From contig NZ_AP022595.1 in assembly GCF_010731875.1 (NCBI RefSeq), positions 1,984,001-2,048,000 on the forward strand: a DNA stretch of 64,000 nt. Direction: 5' to 3'. This document shows positions 17,874-26,855 of the stretch, piece by piece. The translations under genes were made by a program, and so were the position numbers. Source of the DNA: Mycolicibacterium sarraceniae (GTDB lineage Bacteria; Actinomycetota; Actinomycetes; Mycobacteriales; Mycobacteriaceae). Position 1 is the first letter of the stretch, and each line of letters starts with the position of its first letter. The notes under the pieces are model-generated. The model worked only from the letters and a program-made list of their open reading frames with translations. It had not been told where the DNA came from and made no database searches.

Positions 17874-18164
17874 ATGTCAGAGAAACGGAAGAAGTACGAC
17901 CGGGAGTTCCGTGAGGGGGCTGTTCGGATCGTGCGTGAGACGGGTAAGTCGATCGCGCAGGTGGCTCGGGATCTGGGGGTTCACGAGGGCACTCTGGGTA
18001 ATTGGGTCACTCAGGACCGTGAGGCACGGGAGGGTCGTGGGGAGTTGACCCGCGATGACCTGGCCGAGCTCAAGCGTCTGCGCAGCGAGAACGCCGAGTT
18101 GCGGATGGAGCGTGATGTCCTCAAGCGATCGGTTGTCCTGTGGGTGAAGGAGGCGACGAAGTGA
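17874..18164 (+). CDS. IS3 type B OrfA, copy 2 (96 aa)
   Basis: MSEKRKKYDREFREGAVRIV, with an AAGGAG ribosome-binding site just upstream. It is the same as the first copy except Ser for Pro in GKSIAQ. It ends WVKEATK, with TGA overlapping the orfB GTG at 18161. Confidence 0.92.
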   Translation: MSEKRKKYDREFREGAVRIVRETGKSIAQVARDLGVHEGTLGNWVTQDREAREGRGELTRDDLAELKRLRSENAELRMERDVLKRSVVLWVKEATK

Positions 18165-19096
18165 GCGTGGCACGTTTCATTGCCGACCAGAGGACCAAAT
18201 ACCGAGTGCCACATGCATTTACGTGTGTGTTGTTGGGTGTGAGCGTGTCGTGGTTCTACAAGTGGATCGCTCGCGCGGGCAATGCCGATGGGTTGCACAC
18301 TGACACCGATCGGCGCCGGGCGCGGCTCGATGCCGCGGTCGCGTCGGCGTTCACGGTGGCCAGAGGGTTGCATGGGTCGCCGCGGCTGATCGCTGACCTG
18401 CGCGATCTGGGCTGGGAAGTGTCGGAGAAGACGGTGGCCGATTCGATGCGCCGCCAGGGGTTGGTGGCGCGCCGTATCAAGCGCCGCAATGGGTTGACTA
18501 AGCAGGACAAGACGGCACCGAAGTTCTCTGACCTGGTTAAACGGGACTTCACTGCGGCTGCGCCGAACCTGAAGTGGGTCGGTGACATGACTGAGATTCC
18601 CACCGAGTGCGGGCAGAAGTTGTATTTGGCGACGGTGATCGATCTCTATAGCCGCCGGTTGCTGGGCGCGGCGATGGGCCTGCATCCGGATGCCGAGTTG
18701 GCCTGTGCGGCGATCACGATGGCCGTGGCCGCCCGCGGCGGCCGCCAAGCGATCTGGCGGGACGAGGAGTCCGAGCGGGTCATTTTCCACACTGACCGCG
18801 GCAGCACCTACACGGCGAAGGCGTTCACCACGCTGTGCCGCACCGTGGGGATTCGCCAGTCGATGGGTCGGGTCGGATCGTGTTTCGATAATGCCGCCGC
18901 GGAGGCGTTCTTCTCCTCGCTGGAATGGGAAGTGTTGTCCCGCAATCATTTCCGTGATACCGTTCATGCGCAGGCGGTGGTTATCGACTGGTGCTATACC
19001 TTCTACAATCACCAACGCCGGCACAGTGCCGCCGACGGGTTATCGCCCGTCAACTATGAGATCAGGGAATCCAAGACCAAGCCGGAAGCGGCATAG
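18161..19096 (+). CDS. IS3 type B transposase OrfB, intact (311 aa)
   Basis: An uninterrupted frame from SVARFIADQRTKYRVPHAF to SKTKPEAA. The HTH_21-like region contains ARGLHGSPRLIADLRDLGW. The rve core contains GDMTEIPTE (Asp), FHTDRGSTYTAKAF (Asp) and NAAAEAFFSSLEWE (Glu). This copy has the full G run (CAGGGGTTGG) that is shortened in copy 1. It is the likely active source for type B elements here. Confidence 0.92.
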   Translation: MSVARFIADQRTKYRVPHAFTCVLLGVSVSWFYKWIARAGNADGLHTDTDRRRARLDAAVASAFTVARGLHGSPRLIADLRDLGWEVSEKTVADSMRRQGLVARRIKRRNGLTKQDKTAPKFSDLVKRDFTAAAPNLKWVGDMTEIPTECGQKLYLATVIDLYSRRLLGAAMGLHPDAELACAAITMAVAARGGRQAIWRDEESERVIFHTDRGSTYTAKAFTTLCRTVGIRQSMGRVGSCFDNAAAEAFFSSLEWEVLSRNHFRDTVHAQAVVIDWCYTFYNHQRRHSAADGLSPVNYEIRESKTKPEAA

Positions 19097-20046
19097 GAAA
19101 CCCTCCACGATTTCGGGGGAACCACAGTCCCCCGATCGAACCTATAGAGGGGACCGCGCCGATCTCGGCGAGCCGTTCGCCGTAGCGAATGGAGGTGAAC
19201 TGCGACCCAGCATCGGAGTGACATCTCAAGCCCGCCAACAGGTTTCCGCGCGACCAGCGCGCCATCTCCAACGCGTCGAGGACCATCGAGGTCCGCATAT
19301 GGCCGGCCACCCGCCAGCCCACGATCATCCGGGAGTACGCATCGACGATGAAACACGCGTACGCGACGCCGGCCCAAGTCGGCACGAATGTCAGATCCGT
19401 CACCCAAAGCTGGTTCGGCGCGGTCGCGGTGAACTTGCGCTTCACCAGATCGGGGTGCCGCGCAGCGCTGGCATCTGGCTTCGTGGTCTTGACCCGTTTA
19501 CCGCGCCGTGCCCCGCAGATACCGGCAGCCCGCATCAACCGGCCCACCTGATCGCGGCCCACGTCGTGGCCATTTCGGCGGGCGGTCTTCCACAGTTTGC
19601 GGGCCCCGTAGACGCGGTAGTTGTCCTCCCAGAGGGCCACCAGGGCCGGCCCCAGTTCGGCGTCACGTTGCGCGCGCGCCGACGGACCGCGGGACTTGGC
19701 GTCGTAGTAAGTGCTCGGGGCCATCACCACGCCTGCCGATCGCAGGACGGTGATGATGGGCTCGACCCCGAACTCCTCGCGCTGGGCGTCGATGAAATCG
19801 ACTATTTCTTGTGTTGGCGGTCGAGCTCCGCCCCGAAAAAACTGGCCGCACGTTTCAGTATTTCGTTGGCACGCTTGAGTTCTCGGATCTCCTGCTCGAG
19901 CTCTTTGATCCGTGACGACTCCGCGCTGGACACTGTCCACGGTCACGTATTTCCCCAGGGGTTGCCGTCACGTAATTCCCCAGGTTCAGGTGCTGCTGCG
20001 GTGAGCGTAGCGAACCGCTAAGTGGGTGTCAGGTGGTCTTGGTGCC

Positions 20047-21675
20047 AATGCCGTTAACTTTGTAGGCGGGTGAGTCGGATGTCGGGTGGCCCTCGGTGTC
20101 TGATGTTTTTGTGGTCCAGGGTTTTTCGCGGAAACTTTGTGCCGCTGGCTCGTTTGGTGACGCGGGGGTAGGTGCGGTGCCGTCTGGCCGGGTTGGGTCG
20201 CTGGAGGATCTCGGCGACGGCGTGACGCAGGCTGGTGGCGAGTCGGTTGGGGAAAACCCGCCTGCCCGGTGACGTGGCGGCGGACGATGCGCAGGGTGCG
20301 GATGAACGACATCCGTAGCGGGTCGAGTCCGTCGGGGTTGGTGGCCTCATACATCAGCGCGCGGATCGCGTAGTGGGTCAACAACAGCGCCCAGATCTCT
20401 TGGCGCACCATCTCGGGGCTGTGCGAGCGCAGGACCCGGTAGCTGCCGCGTTGGCGGGTTTCGATCTCGGCGAGGCTGGATTCGAATTCCCAGCGTTGGT
20501 GATAGACCGCGGCGAGCTCGGTGGCGGAGGCTAGCTCCGGATCGAGGATGGTGGTGATCAGCCGGATGGGCGATCCGCTGTGGGTCTCGCGGTTGGTGAT
20601 GTCGTACTCGATGACGCGCACCATGGGGCCTCGAGGGACGGCGTGCAGGCCGCGGGCCTCGTGGCGTCGCAGGCGTTGACGTTCGATGGTGGTCAGCAGC
20701 ACGCTCAGATACGAGCCGTCAGCCAGGTCGGTGACTACGTGCAATTTCAGTGCTGACTGCACCCGCCACAGCAATTCGGCGCCGGTCGCAGTGGCCTCCT
20801 GCCAGAATTCGCGGCTGTAGAACCCGCGGTCGGCAAGCACGAGCATCCCGGGTTCGACACTGGCCAGCAAGGGGGCGGGCGAGTTCACGCTCGTCGACGA
20901 GGACGCCACCGAGGTGGGCGTCGATCACCGCGTGGGTGCCGCATTCGCCCAGTCCGAGCACCTTGACCTTCGGGTAGGGGGCGTCCAGGCCCTGGCTGAC
21001 ACCGCGACCGAAGGCGTCTTCGTTGTCGGCGGTGTCGGGAACGTCGAGTTGGACGCCGTCGATGGCCATCACCCGCAGATCCCCCAGCCACGCGCCCGGC
21101 GTGCCTGCCCCGGCCAGCGGCCGGGCGACCCGCGCGCGTAGAGCTCGCGGATCGGTTCGGCACCCAGCCGGGCCCGGGCTTGGCACAGCGCTGAGGAGGT
21201 GGGCAGCTGCCAGTCCTCGTCCCAGGACCGCAGAAACCGCAACCCGTCGACGAGTTTGCGCATTACCTCTTCGTAGGCGTCGTCGAAGAACAACGTCATA
21301 GCCAGCACGAAGTAGGCGACCACCCGGGCCGGCAGCAGCCGACGGCGCCGTTCGGTGCGGCCGGTGTCGGCGAGCACCTCGTCGACGAGATCGCGGTGCA
21401 CCAGCCTGGTCAGCACACCAAGCCGATCCGGTCGGTCAACCGGTCCCTACGACCGCTTTCACCACCGGCACCCTCGTCGACCACACGAATAAGTGTGATG
21501 CGTAATCCTTTGCAGCGCAATACTTCTAGGAGCCAATCTGAGGCGCGAAGAACGTGCCGGCCAACACATCACCTTCGCTCGATCGGCACCGTTCACATCC
21601 ACTGAACACGCTCTACAGCAACAGCTTTCGATCCTAATCCCGCTGACCTGCGACGACGCTAAAGTTAACGGCATT
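20047..21675 (-). mobile_element. IS4-family element, copy 2 (1629 bp)
   Basis: The inverted ends are AATGCCGTTAACTTTGTAGG and AATGCCGTTAACTTTAGCGT. The perfect 12-bp target duplication GGTCTTGGTGCC (20035-20046 and 21676-21687) lies within istB. It is almost identical to copy 1 at 11215-12832. Confidence 0.93.
20054..21416 (-). pseudogene. IS4-family transposase, copy 2, frameshifted
   Basis: The N-terminal IS4 domain (21416 onward, LVHRDLVDEVLADTGRTERR) runs in one frame to about 21150. A shift there leads to ARVARPLAGAGTPGAW and VMAIDGVQLDVPDTADN. A second shift near 20890 restores the first frame for VLADRGFYSREFWQEAT and YHQRWEFESSLAEIE. A third near 20250 gives the basic tail ending DIRLTRLQS. 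The lesions differ from those of copy 1; for example CGCGCGCG at 21134 has no counterpart there. Confidence 0.83.
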
Positions 21676-22475
21676 GGTCTTGGTGCCGGGTCGTTTCCGG
21701 GGTCGGTAGGACGGGCCGTCCATGAGGACTTGGTGGCTGGTGTTGATGAGTCGGTCGAGCAGCGATTCGGCCACGACCGGGTTCGGAAACAGCGGGTACC
21801 AGTCCTTCGGGGCCCGGTTGCTGGTCAGGATCAGGGGCTTGGCGGCGATGGCGCGGTCGGAGACAAGGTCGTAGAGGTCGTCGCTTTGGGTGGGGGTGTG
21901 CTCACGCATCGCGAAGTCATCGACGATCAGGACCAGGGGGCGGGTGTATTCGCGCATGCGTTGTCCGATGGTGCGGTCGGCGTGGCCGCCGGCGAGGTCG
22001 GCGAGCATGCGGGAGCATTTGACGAAGCGGATGTCGCCGCCGCGGAGTGCGACTTGATGCCCGAGTGCCTGTGCCACATGGGTTTTCCCGACTCCGACGG
22101 GTCCGTAGAGAATCACTGATTCACCGGCCTCGAGCCAGCGCAACGCGGCCAGGTCGCGCAGCATCGCAGCGGGCAGTTTCGGGCTGACGGTGAAGTCGAA
22201 GTCCTCGAAGGTGTTGGGCTGTTCGAAGCGGGCGCGGCGGACCCGTCGGGCCAGGGCGGCGGTCTCCCGGCGGGCGATTTCGTCTTCGCAGAGTACTTGG
22301 AGGAATTCCAGGTGTCCGAGTTTCCCGTCGCGGGTTTGAGCCAGGCGGGCATCGAGGGTGTCGAGCATGCCGGTCAGTTTGAGGGTCTTCAGTGCGGCCC
22401 GCAGGCTGGGATCGTGAATGGTCATGACTATGTCCTTGGAGTTGAAGTGGTTGCAGTGGAGGTGTTTTCGTGCGC

Positions 22476-24029
22476 TCAGGCAGTGAGGTCGGTGTCGAAC
22501 GCGTCAGGTCCTCGCAGCATCGCCGGTGGTGGCGGGACGACGGCGGGCGAGGCATGGTCTGCTTCGGTGCCGGCGACCAGGATGCCTTTGACGGTGCGAT
22601 AGCCGGGGTCCCCGACCTGCAGTGCTCGAGTGCAGGCCGCGTCCAGTCGACGATCGCCGTACTTCTCGCGCAGGCGGATGATCCCCTGGATGGCGCGGAG
22701 CCGGTGGATGGCGTTGACCGTGGACAATTCGGCGACGACCGCGACGGCGCCGGGCCCGATCTGCTCGGCCTGGGTGCGGCACCACGTCACGGTGCGCAGG
22801 GTGTGGGCGATCTTGTGGGGCGGGTAGTGCTCGACATTGGTCGAGCGGCCCGCCAGATGCAGCACGTGAGTCGCGACCACGGTCCCGCTGTGGAAGATCT
22901 GCACGACGTCACCGGCGGTGCGGGCGGTGACCTGCTGGCCGATCAGCCGCCACGGCACCGAGTACAGCGCCTTGCCGGACTTGACGTGGCAATCCGCGGC
23001 GACCCGCCCGATCGAGTAGATAACCGACTCAAACACTCTGGGCGGCAACGCCATCAGCGCATCGCGTTCGATCGCTGCGAACACCGACGCCGGGGTCTGC
23101 CCATCCAGACCGCGGTGCTTGTGGACCCCGTATACCTGCGTGGACCACCTGATCGCCTCGGCCTGCATCTGGGCCAGCGAGGTGAACTCGCGGCGGCGAA
23201 GAACGAGTCCCGAATGTAGGGCATCGGCCGCTCGATGCGAGGTTTGTCCTTCGGCTTGCGGGCTCGCGCCGGATCGATCAGGGTGCCGTAGTGCGCGGCG
23301 AGCTCGCCGTAGGCCGGATTGATCAGCGGATCGTAGAGGTCGGGTCGCTCGACTCCGGTCTTGAGGTTGTCGCACACCAGCCGCGCCGGCACGCCGCCGA
23401 AGAACTCGAACGCCGCGACATGCGAGGCATTCCAGGATGTTTGATCCATCCGCAACACCGGTTGGACGAACAACGCCCGTGAACACGACAGGATCATCGC
23501 GAATACCCACACCGCGACGCGGCGCCCGATTGCGGGTCCCACCACATCCCGAGCTTGCCGTAGTCGATCTGCGCTTCACTGCCGGGTTCGACCGCACCGC
23601 GGGGTACCGTGACTTTGCCTTCGAGTCGCTCCTCGGCGAAAGCGGTTGCCACGTAACGACGTACCGTCGATTCGGACACATCCACATGATGGTCGTCGCG
23701 GAGGCGCTGCGCGATGGTCGCCACTGTCACCGGAACCTTCAGCTGCTCGGCGATCCACTGGTGATGCACGGCGATCTGGGGCCATGTCAGTGCCCGCGCC
23801 ACCGGATCGATGAGCTCGGGAAACCAACGCCCGATGCGTGCCCGCCATAGCTGCTCGTCAAACTCCTCCGGGCACGGTGCCAGACCCTCGGCCAGCGCCG
23901 GGGCCAGATACTGCGGATGGTCTTGCGGTCGATGCCCAGCGCCTCATTGATCTGCACCTGGGATCGGCCGGCATTCCAGTGCCGGAACATCTCCACGAAA
24001 TCAGTCACGTCCCACGATCTCCTCGCCAC
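22476..24029 (-). pseudogene. istA: IstA transposase of the IS21 element, multiply frameshifted
   Basis: The HTH start is MARRSWDVTDFVEMFRHWN, with SQVQINEALGIDRKTI. The frame breaks near 23895. The next piece (23802-23494) covers ARALTWPQIAVHHQWIAEQ to RGAVEPGSEAQIDYGKLGMW (first catalytic Asp). A further shift near 23520 leads into VWVFAMILSCSRALF and FFGGVPARLVCDNLKTGV (second Asp). Another shift near 23200 leads into the C-terminal half TSLAQMQAEAIRWSTQVYG, which runs uninterrupted to 22476. At least three indels are needed, so it is non-functional unless these are sequence errors. Confidence 0.83.
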
Positions 24030-24469
24030 TCAAGGCCCCTTCCAGGACCCCTGGCGGGGCACCTGAACGGAGCGAACCTGAACAGCGCCCCAACCCCCAC
24101 CGGACACGCCCCACGGGGTGGGGAATTACGTGACCGAGGGTGAGGAATTACGTGACGGACAACCCCTCAGACCTGGGGAATTACGTGACCGCTGACAGAC
24201 ACTCCCGGAGCGCATCCCTCGTCAATATCGGCTTGGCGCACCCAGGACCGCACCGACTCCACCCCGTAGCCGAGTTGGCGGGCCACCCGCGACACGGTTC
24301 CCTGCTCGGTCCCCAACTCGGCACGCAGAGCCCGGACCATCCGCACCGCAGCGGCCTTCTCCTCCGGGCTGTAACGACGCGCCGTGGGCTTCCCGGCAGA
24401 CTGTTCCTTCGGCATACCTGCATCCTCGTTTCCAAGGTCAGGAGCCTCCGGGATTTCCAGGGCGTTTCA

Positions 24470-24623
24470 ATGCCCCCTCCGACCAGCCCTTACGCGCAGT
24501 TCACGGGTGCCCTGGGCCGATGTCAAATCGCACCAATGCTCCACGCATCGTTAGCTGGCCCAGACCTAACCGTGGCCCAACCTTGACTTGACCCGTCAGG
24601 AACTTCCCAGACACCATGAATCG
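24470..24623 (+). promoter_or_regulatory. Leader of the intact L,D-transpeptidase gene
   Basis: These 154 bp match the ends of the copies at about 4725-4871 and 10495-10648, but the last 30 bp before the ATG differ (CGTCAGGAACTTCCCAGACACC here). Only here is the leader followed by the full gene. The upstream part is cut by the end of IS3 type C at 24469, so the original promoter may be partly displaced. Confidence 0.45.
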
Positions 24624-25286
24624 ATGCGCCGAATCGTCGTCTCGACCTGTGCTGCCTTCACCGCGGCACTGCTGGCGCTATCCTCAGCCCCACCCAGCCA
24701 CGCCGAAACTCCGTGGTTTCAGCCCAACGTCGGCAACGCCACCCAGGTCCTATCCGTCGTCAGCACCGGCGGAGCCACCGCCAAGATGGACGTCTGGCAG
24801 CGCGGTGCCAATGGCTGGCAGCCCGTCCTGGTCGGCGTCCCCACCCACGTCGGCGCCAACGGCATGGTCCCGCAATCCCACGACGGCGAATCGAAAACGC
24901 CGATGGGCATCTTCACCCTCGACTTCGCCTTCGGCACCAAACCCAACCCGGGCGGCGGCCTTCCGTACGTCCAGGTCACCCCGGACCACTGGTGGGACGG
25001 CGACATGAAGAGCCCGACCTACAACACCATGCAGGTCTGCAAAAAAGCTGATTGCGCGTTCGACACCAATCCGGCCAGCGGCACCGAGAACCTCGACATC
25101 CCGCAGTACGCCCACGCCATCGTGATGGGCGTGAACAAGGCTCGCGTGCCCGGCAACGGCGGTGCCTTCTTCGTCCACACCACCGACGGCGGCCCGACCG
25201 CGGGCTGCGTCTCTCTCGATGACGCCACGTTGGTCAAGATCATGCAGTGGCTGCAGCCCGGCGCGCTGATCGCCGTCGCCAAGTAA
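24624..25286 (+). CDS. Secreted L,D-transpeptidase (YkuD-type) family protein (220 aa)
   Basis: A signal peptide begins MRRIVVSTCAAFTAALLAL, with a likely cleavage after PPSHA. The mature part has the YkuD/ErfK layout. It contains TPMGIFTLDFAFG, a substrate-binding region with PYVQVTPDHWWDGD, and the catalytic box FFVHTTDGGPTAGCVSL, with His and the nucleophilic Cys of the GCVSL motif. Two further cysteines (VCKKADC) may form a disulphide. YkuD enzymes form 3-3 cross-links or attach proteins to peptidoglycan outside the membrane; the exact substrate here is unknown. The ATG at 24624 is preferred over 24588 because the signal peptide begins there. The first 16 codons are also found at junctions J1 and J2. 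Confidence 0.85.
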   Translation: MRRIVVSTCAAFTAALLALSSAPPSHAETPWFQPNVGNATQVLSVVSTGGATAKMDVWQRGANGWQPVLVGVPTHVGANGMVPQSHDGESKTPMGIFTLDFAFGTKPNPGGGLPYVQVTPDHWWDGDMKSPTYNTMQVCKKADCAFDTNPASGTENLDIPQYAHAIVMGVNKARVPGNGGAFFVHTTDGGPTAGCVSLDDATLVKIMQWLQPGALIAVAK

Positions 25287-25361
25287 CGCGCCGACCGTGC
25301 GGGTTGTCGTCGACCCCGCAGCGGATCATCATCGACAAGCCGCACGCTCGGCGGCGCATCA

Positions 25362-25838
25362 CTAGCCAGTGAAGGTGGCGACAGCCTTGCCCGCGGTGGC
25401 CGTGAAGTTCAGGTTCTCCGTCGACTGCGTGATCTCATAGGTGCGGTCGTATCCGGTCTTGCTGATCTTCCAGCCGTCCGGCGTCTTGCGATAGCGGTCG
25501 CGGTAGAAGCCGGCCCCCATCAACATGAAGTTGTACTCCGGCACGATCACCCGGTCCTGCAGGTACCAAATGGCTTCGGCCTCGTCGCCATCGACGGAGA
25601 TCTCCGGATGCGTGACACGATGCTCGGTGAGCACGCCGGCCGGCATCGAGCGCTCCATGAAGTCCACCAGATCCTTGCGGTTGGTGAAGTGGTGCTCCTC
25701 GCCCAGCGACGAGCCGTAATCGCCGATGATGTCCTCGGTCAGGGTGTCGGCGAAGTCGTCCCAATGCTTGGTGTCCAACGCGCGCATGTAGCGGTACTTC
25801 ACCTGTTTGATCGCTTCGATTGCTTCCGCATCAGCCAT
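25362..25838 (-). CDS. NTF2-like (SnoaL_4-type) protein (158 aa)
   Basis: A compact alpha+beta cone-fold protein. An N-terminal helix (MADAEAIEAIKQVKYRYMRA) is followed by the family's typical DTKHWDDFADTLTEDII, then strands with TEHRVTHPEISVDGDEAEA and GAGFYRDRYRKTPDGWKIS. Such proteins are often small enzymes (isomerases, dehydratases) or steroid-degradation accessories in mycobacteria; the substrate cannot be inferred. An in-frame ATG 3 codons upstream (25847) is an alternative start. It is convergent with the transpeptidase gene and divergent from the next gene. Confidence 0.8.
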   Translation of the reverse strand: MADAEAIEAIKQVKYRYMRALDTKHWDDFADTLTEDIIGDYGSSLGEEHHFTNRKDLVDFMERSMPAGVLTEHRVTHPEISVDGDEAEAIWYLQDRVIVPEYNFMLMGAGFYRDRYRKTPDGWKISKTGYDRTYEITQSTENLNFTATAGKAVATFTG

Positions 25839-25901
25839 GCCGGACATTGCAGCACACCGAATGTGTCGCCAGGGAAAGTTGTCCCGGTGACGATGGGCCC
25901 A

Positions 25902-26539
25902 TGGCCGAACCGGACAAGCCCGACGCCACGGTCCAACAGACCAAGTTCATCGAACCCTTCCTGCGCTCGCCGTTCCCCGGCATCGCGCCCTGGATCCTCA
26001 TGGCCATCATGTCCGGACCCGGCCGCTTCGGGCAGTCCGCTGCGGCCGCGCTGACGCTGATCGTGATGTGGGTCGGCAGCTGCCGCGGCATCAAGGTGCA
26101 TTCCCTCGAAGTCTTTGGCGCGGTGGTCTTCGCGGTCTTCGTCGGCGTGGGAATTCTGGGTTCCCCGACGCTGGTCACCTGGCTGGAACTCTGGGCCGGC
26201 GAGATCAGCAACGGCGCACTGGCCGCCTACCCGCTGGCCACCATTGTGATCCGCCGCCCGTTCACGATCTCCTACGCCCGCGACAACGTCGACCCCGAGC
26301 ACTGGGACAGCCCGCTGATCGTGCGGGTCAACTACATCCTCAGCGCGGTGTGGGCCGGTGCGTTCCTGATCAACACGGCCGTCGGGTCATTCGGCGACGC
26401 TGTGTTGCGCGACGGCGACAACTTCTTGACCGGCTGAATCGTTCAACTCGCGGTCACCCTGGTCGCCGTTGGGGTCACCGAGTTCTATCCCGACTACGCG
26501 CGGGCGAAGTTCCTGGCCACAATCGGCGAATCATCTTAG
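25902..26539 (+). pseudogene. Multi-pass membrane protein, interrupted by in-frame TGA at 26435
   Basis: The frame starts MAEPDKPDATVQQTKFIEPF and contains about five hydrophobic segments (for example PWILMAIMSGPGRFG, VFGAVVFAVFVGVGILGSP and VNYILSAVWAGAFLINTA). At 26435-26437 a TGA follows NFLTG. The same frame then continues IVQLAVTLVAVGVTEFYPDY and ARAKFLATIGESS to a TAG at 26537-26539. A tryptophan codon (TGG) at that place would restore a 211-residue protein with a sixth membrane helix. Either the gene is inactivated or the protein ends early. I do not recognise a function. Confidence 0.6.
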
Positions 26540-26711
26540 ATTCCAACATCATTCGGAAAGCTTTTGGACTGGCTTCCCGGCTTTGTGATCGGCATCGGGA
26601 TCGCCGGTTGGGTCAGCGATTCATTCTCGGCCGGGGTATCGCACTGATCATCGTCGGCGCGGTGGCCGGCGCGGTGATGCGAAAACCGTTCCCGGACAAC
26701 GAGGAAGGCGG
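26540..26711 (+). pseudogene. Small membrane-protein remnant, frameshifted
   Basis: A hydrophobic stretch LDWLPGFVIGIGIAGWVSDS breaks frame near 26630. The adjacent frame gives ALIIVGAVAGAVMRKPFPDN and ends EEGG at 26713-26715. Together they look like a small two-helix membrane protein. The evidence is weak and no start codon is convincing. Confidence 0.3.
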
Positions 26712-26855
26712 CTAGTGGCCGGCGTCTTCGTAGCGCTGGGCGATGGCGACGAGCTCTTCGCGCACCGTTGACGGGGGCAGCGCGTTGATCCGTGCGTACA
26801 GGCGGCGACGGGTCATGGCCCGCTTCATATCGTTGCGGAACTGCGCAATCGACAT
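26712..26855 (-). CDS. Small conserved-looking basic protein (47 aa)
   Basis: The frame starts MSIAQFRNDMKRAMTRRRLY and ends QRYEDAGH, with alternating basic and helical residues and no membrane segment. An AGGAG ribosome-binding site lies 7-11 nt upstream of the ATG at 26855, which supports translation. It lies downstream of the TetR gene on the same strand, about 190 bp away. The function is unknown. Confidence 0.55.
   Translation of the reverse strand: MSIAQFRNDMKRAMTRRRLYARINALPPSTVREELVAIAQRYEDAGH

Larger units (their letters stand above)
17826..19126 (+). mobile_element. IS3-family element, type B copy 2, intact (1301 bp)
   Basis: The ends are TGTGGCCTTCCCCCGGGACC and the reverse complement of TGTGGTTCCCCCGAAATCG. 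It is nearly identical to 8585-9880. No target duplication flanks it: the host orfB reads IGSIGG on one side and FYDAQRSDQHLVEIQ on the other, with the intervening catalytic part missing, so insertion was accompanied by an adjacent deletion. Confidence 0.9.
17776..19815 (-). pseudogene. IS3 type C OrfB, centre deleted and split by IS3 type B
   Basis: From about 19815 the frame reads VDFIDAQREEFGVEPI, then STYYDAKSRG, VYGARKLWK and LWVTDLTFVPTWAGV (first Asp), CHSDAGSQFTS (second Asp), ending EIGAVPSIGSIGG at 19129. Beyond the type B element the C-terminus FYDAQRSDQHLVEIQ is found at 17825-17776, with a proper stop. The region with the catalytic Glu is missing. Confidence 0.82.
20029..22425 (-). 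pseudogene. istB: IstB-type ATPase of the IS21 element, last codons displaced by IS4
   Basis: Residues 1-250 are intact: LKTLKLTGMLDTLDARLAQT, Walker A LYGPVGVGKTH, Walker B LVLIVDDFAM and sensor-1 PLILTSNRAPKDW. The protein runs to RPRKRPGTKT at 21676. IS4 copy 2 is inserted there with a 12-bp duplication (GGTCTTGGTGCC). The original end (GTKTT, stop) is found at 20046-20029. As it stands the frame ends NAVNFSVVAGQRD within the IS4 end. The AAA+ part may still be functional as a transposition helper, but IstA is not intact. Confidence 0.85.
19934..24197 (-). mobile_element. IS21-family element with multiple terminal repeats, itself carrying an IS4 element
   Basis: Both ends start TGTC and contain repeats of GGTCACGTAATTCCCCA: two at the left end (19941-19980) and three at the right (24124-24190), as is typical for IS21. 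The target duplication is GACAC (19929-19933 and 24198-24202). Inside are istA (22476-24029, broken) and istB (22425-20029, split near its end by IS4). Without IS4 the length is about 2.6 kb. Confidence 0.9.
19813..24415 (-). pseudogene. IS3 type C OrfA, split by the IS21-type element
   Basis: The first part (24415-24198) reads MPKEQSAGKPTARRYSPEEK, then RQLGYGVESVRSWVRQADID and EGCAPGV. After the IS21 element the frame resumes [20 protein letters not shown] and ends [10 protein letters not shown]. The 5-bp duplication GACAC flanks the insertion. Joined, the protein has the standard OrfA layout of HTH followed by coiled coil. Confidence 0.85.
17745..24469 (-). mobile_element. IS3-family element, type C, exploded by IS3 type B and IS21 insertions
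   Basis: The inverted ends are TGAAACGCCCTGGTTCTGCCGG at 17745 and the reverse complement of TGAAACGCCCTGGAAATCCCGG ending at 24469. Between them lie orfA (24415-24198 and 19933 to about 19813), orfB (about 19815-19129 and 17825-17776), the IS3 type B copy (17826-19126) and an IS21-type element (19934-24197). Without the insertions about 1.1 kb remains, so part of orfB has been lost. The element separates membrane gene C from the L,D-transpeptidase gene. Confidence 0.82.
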
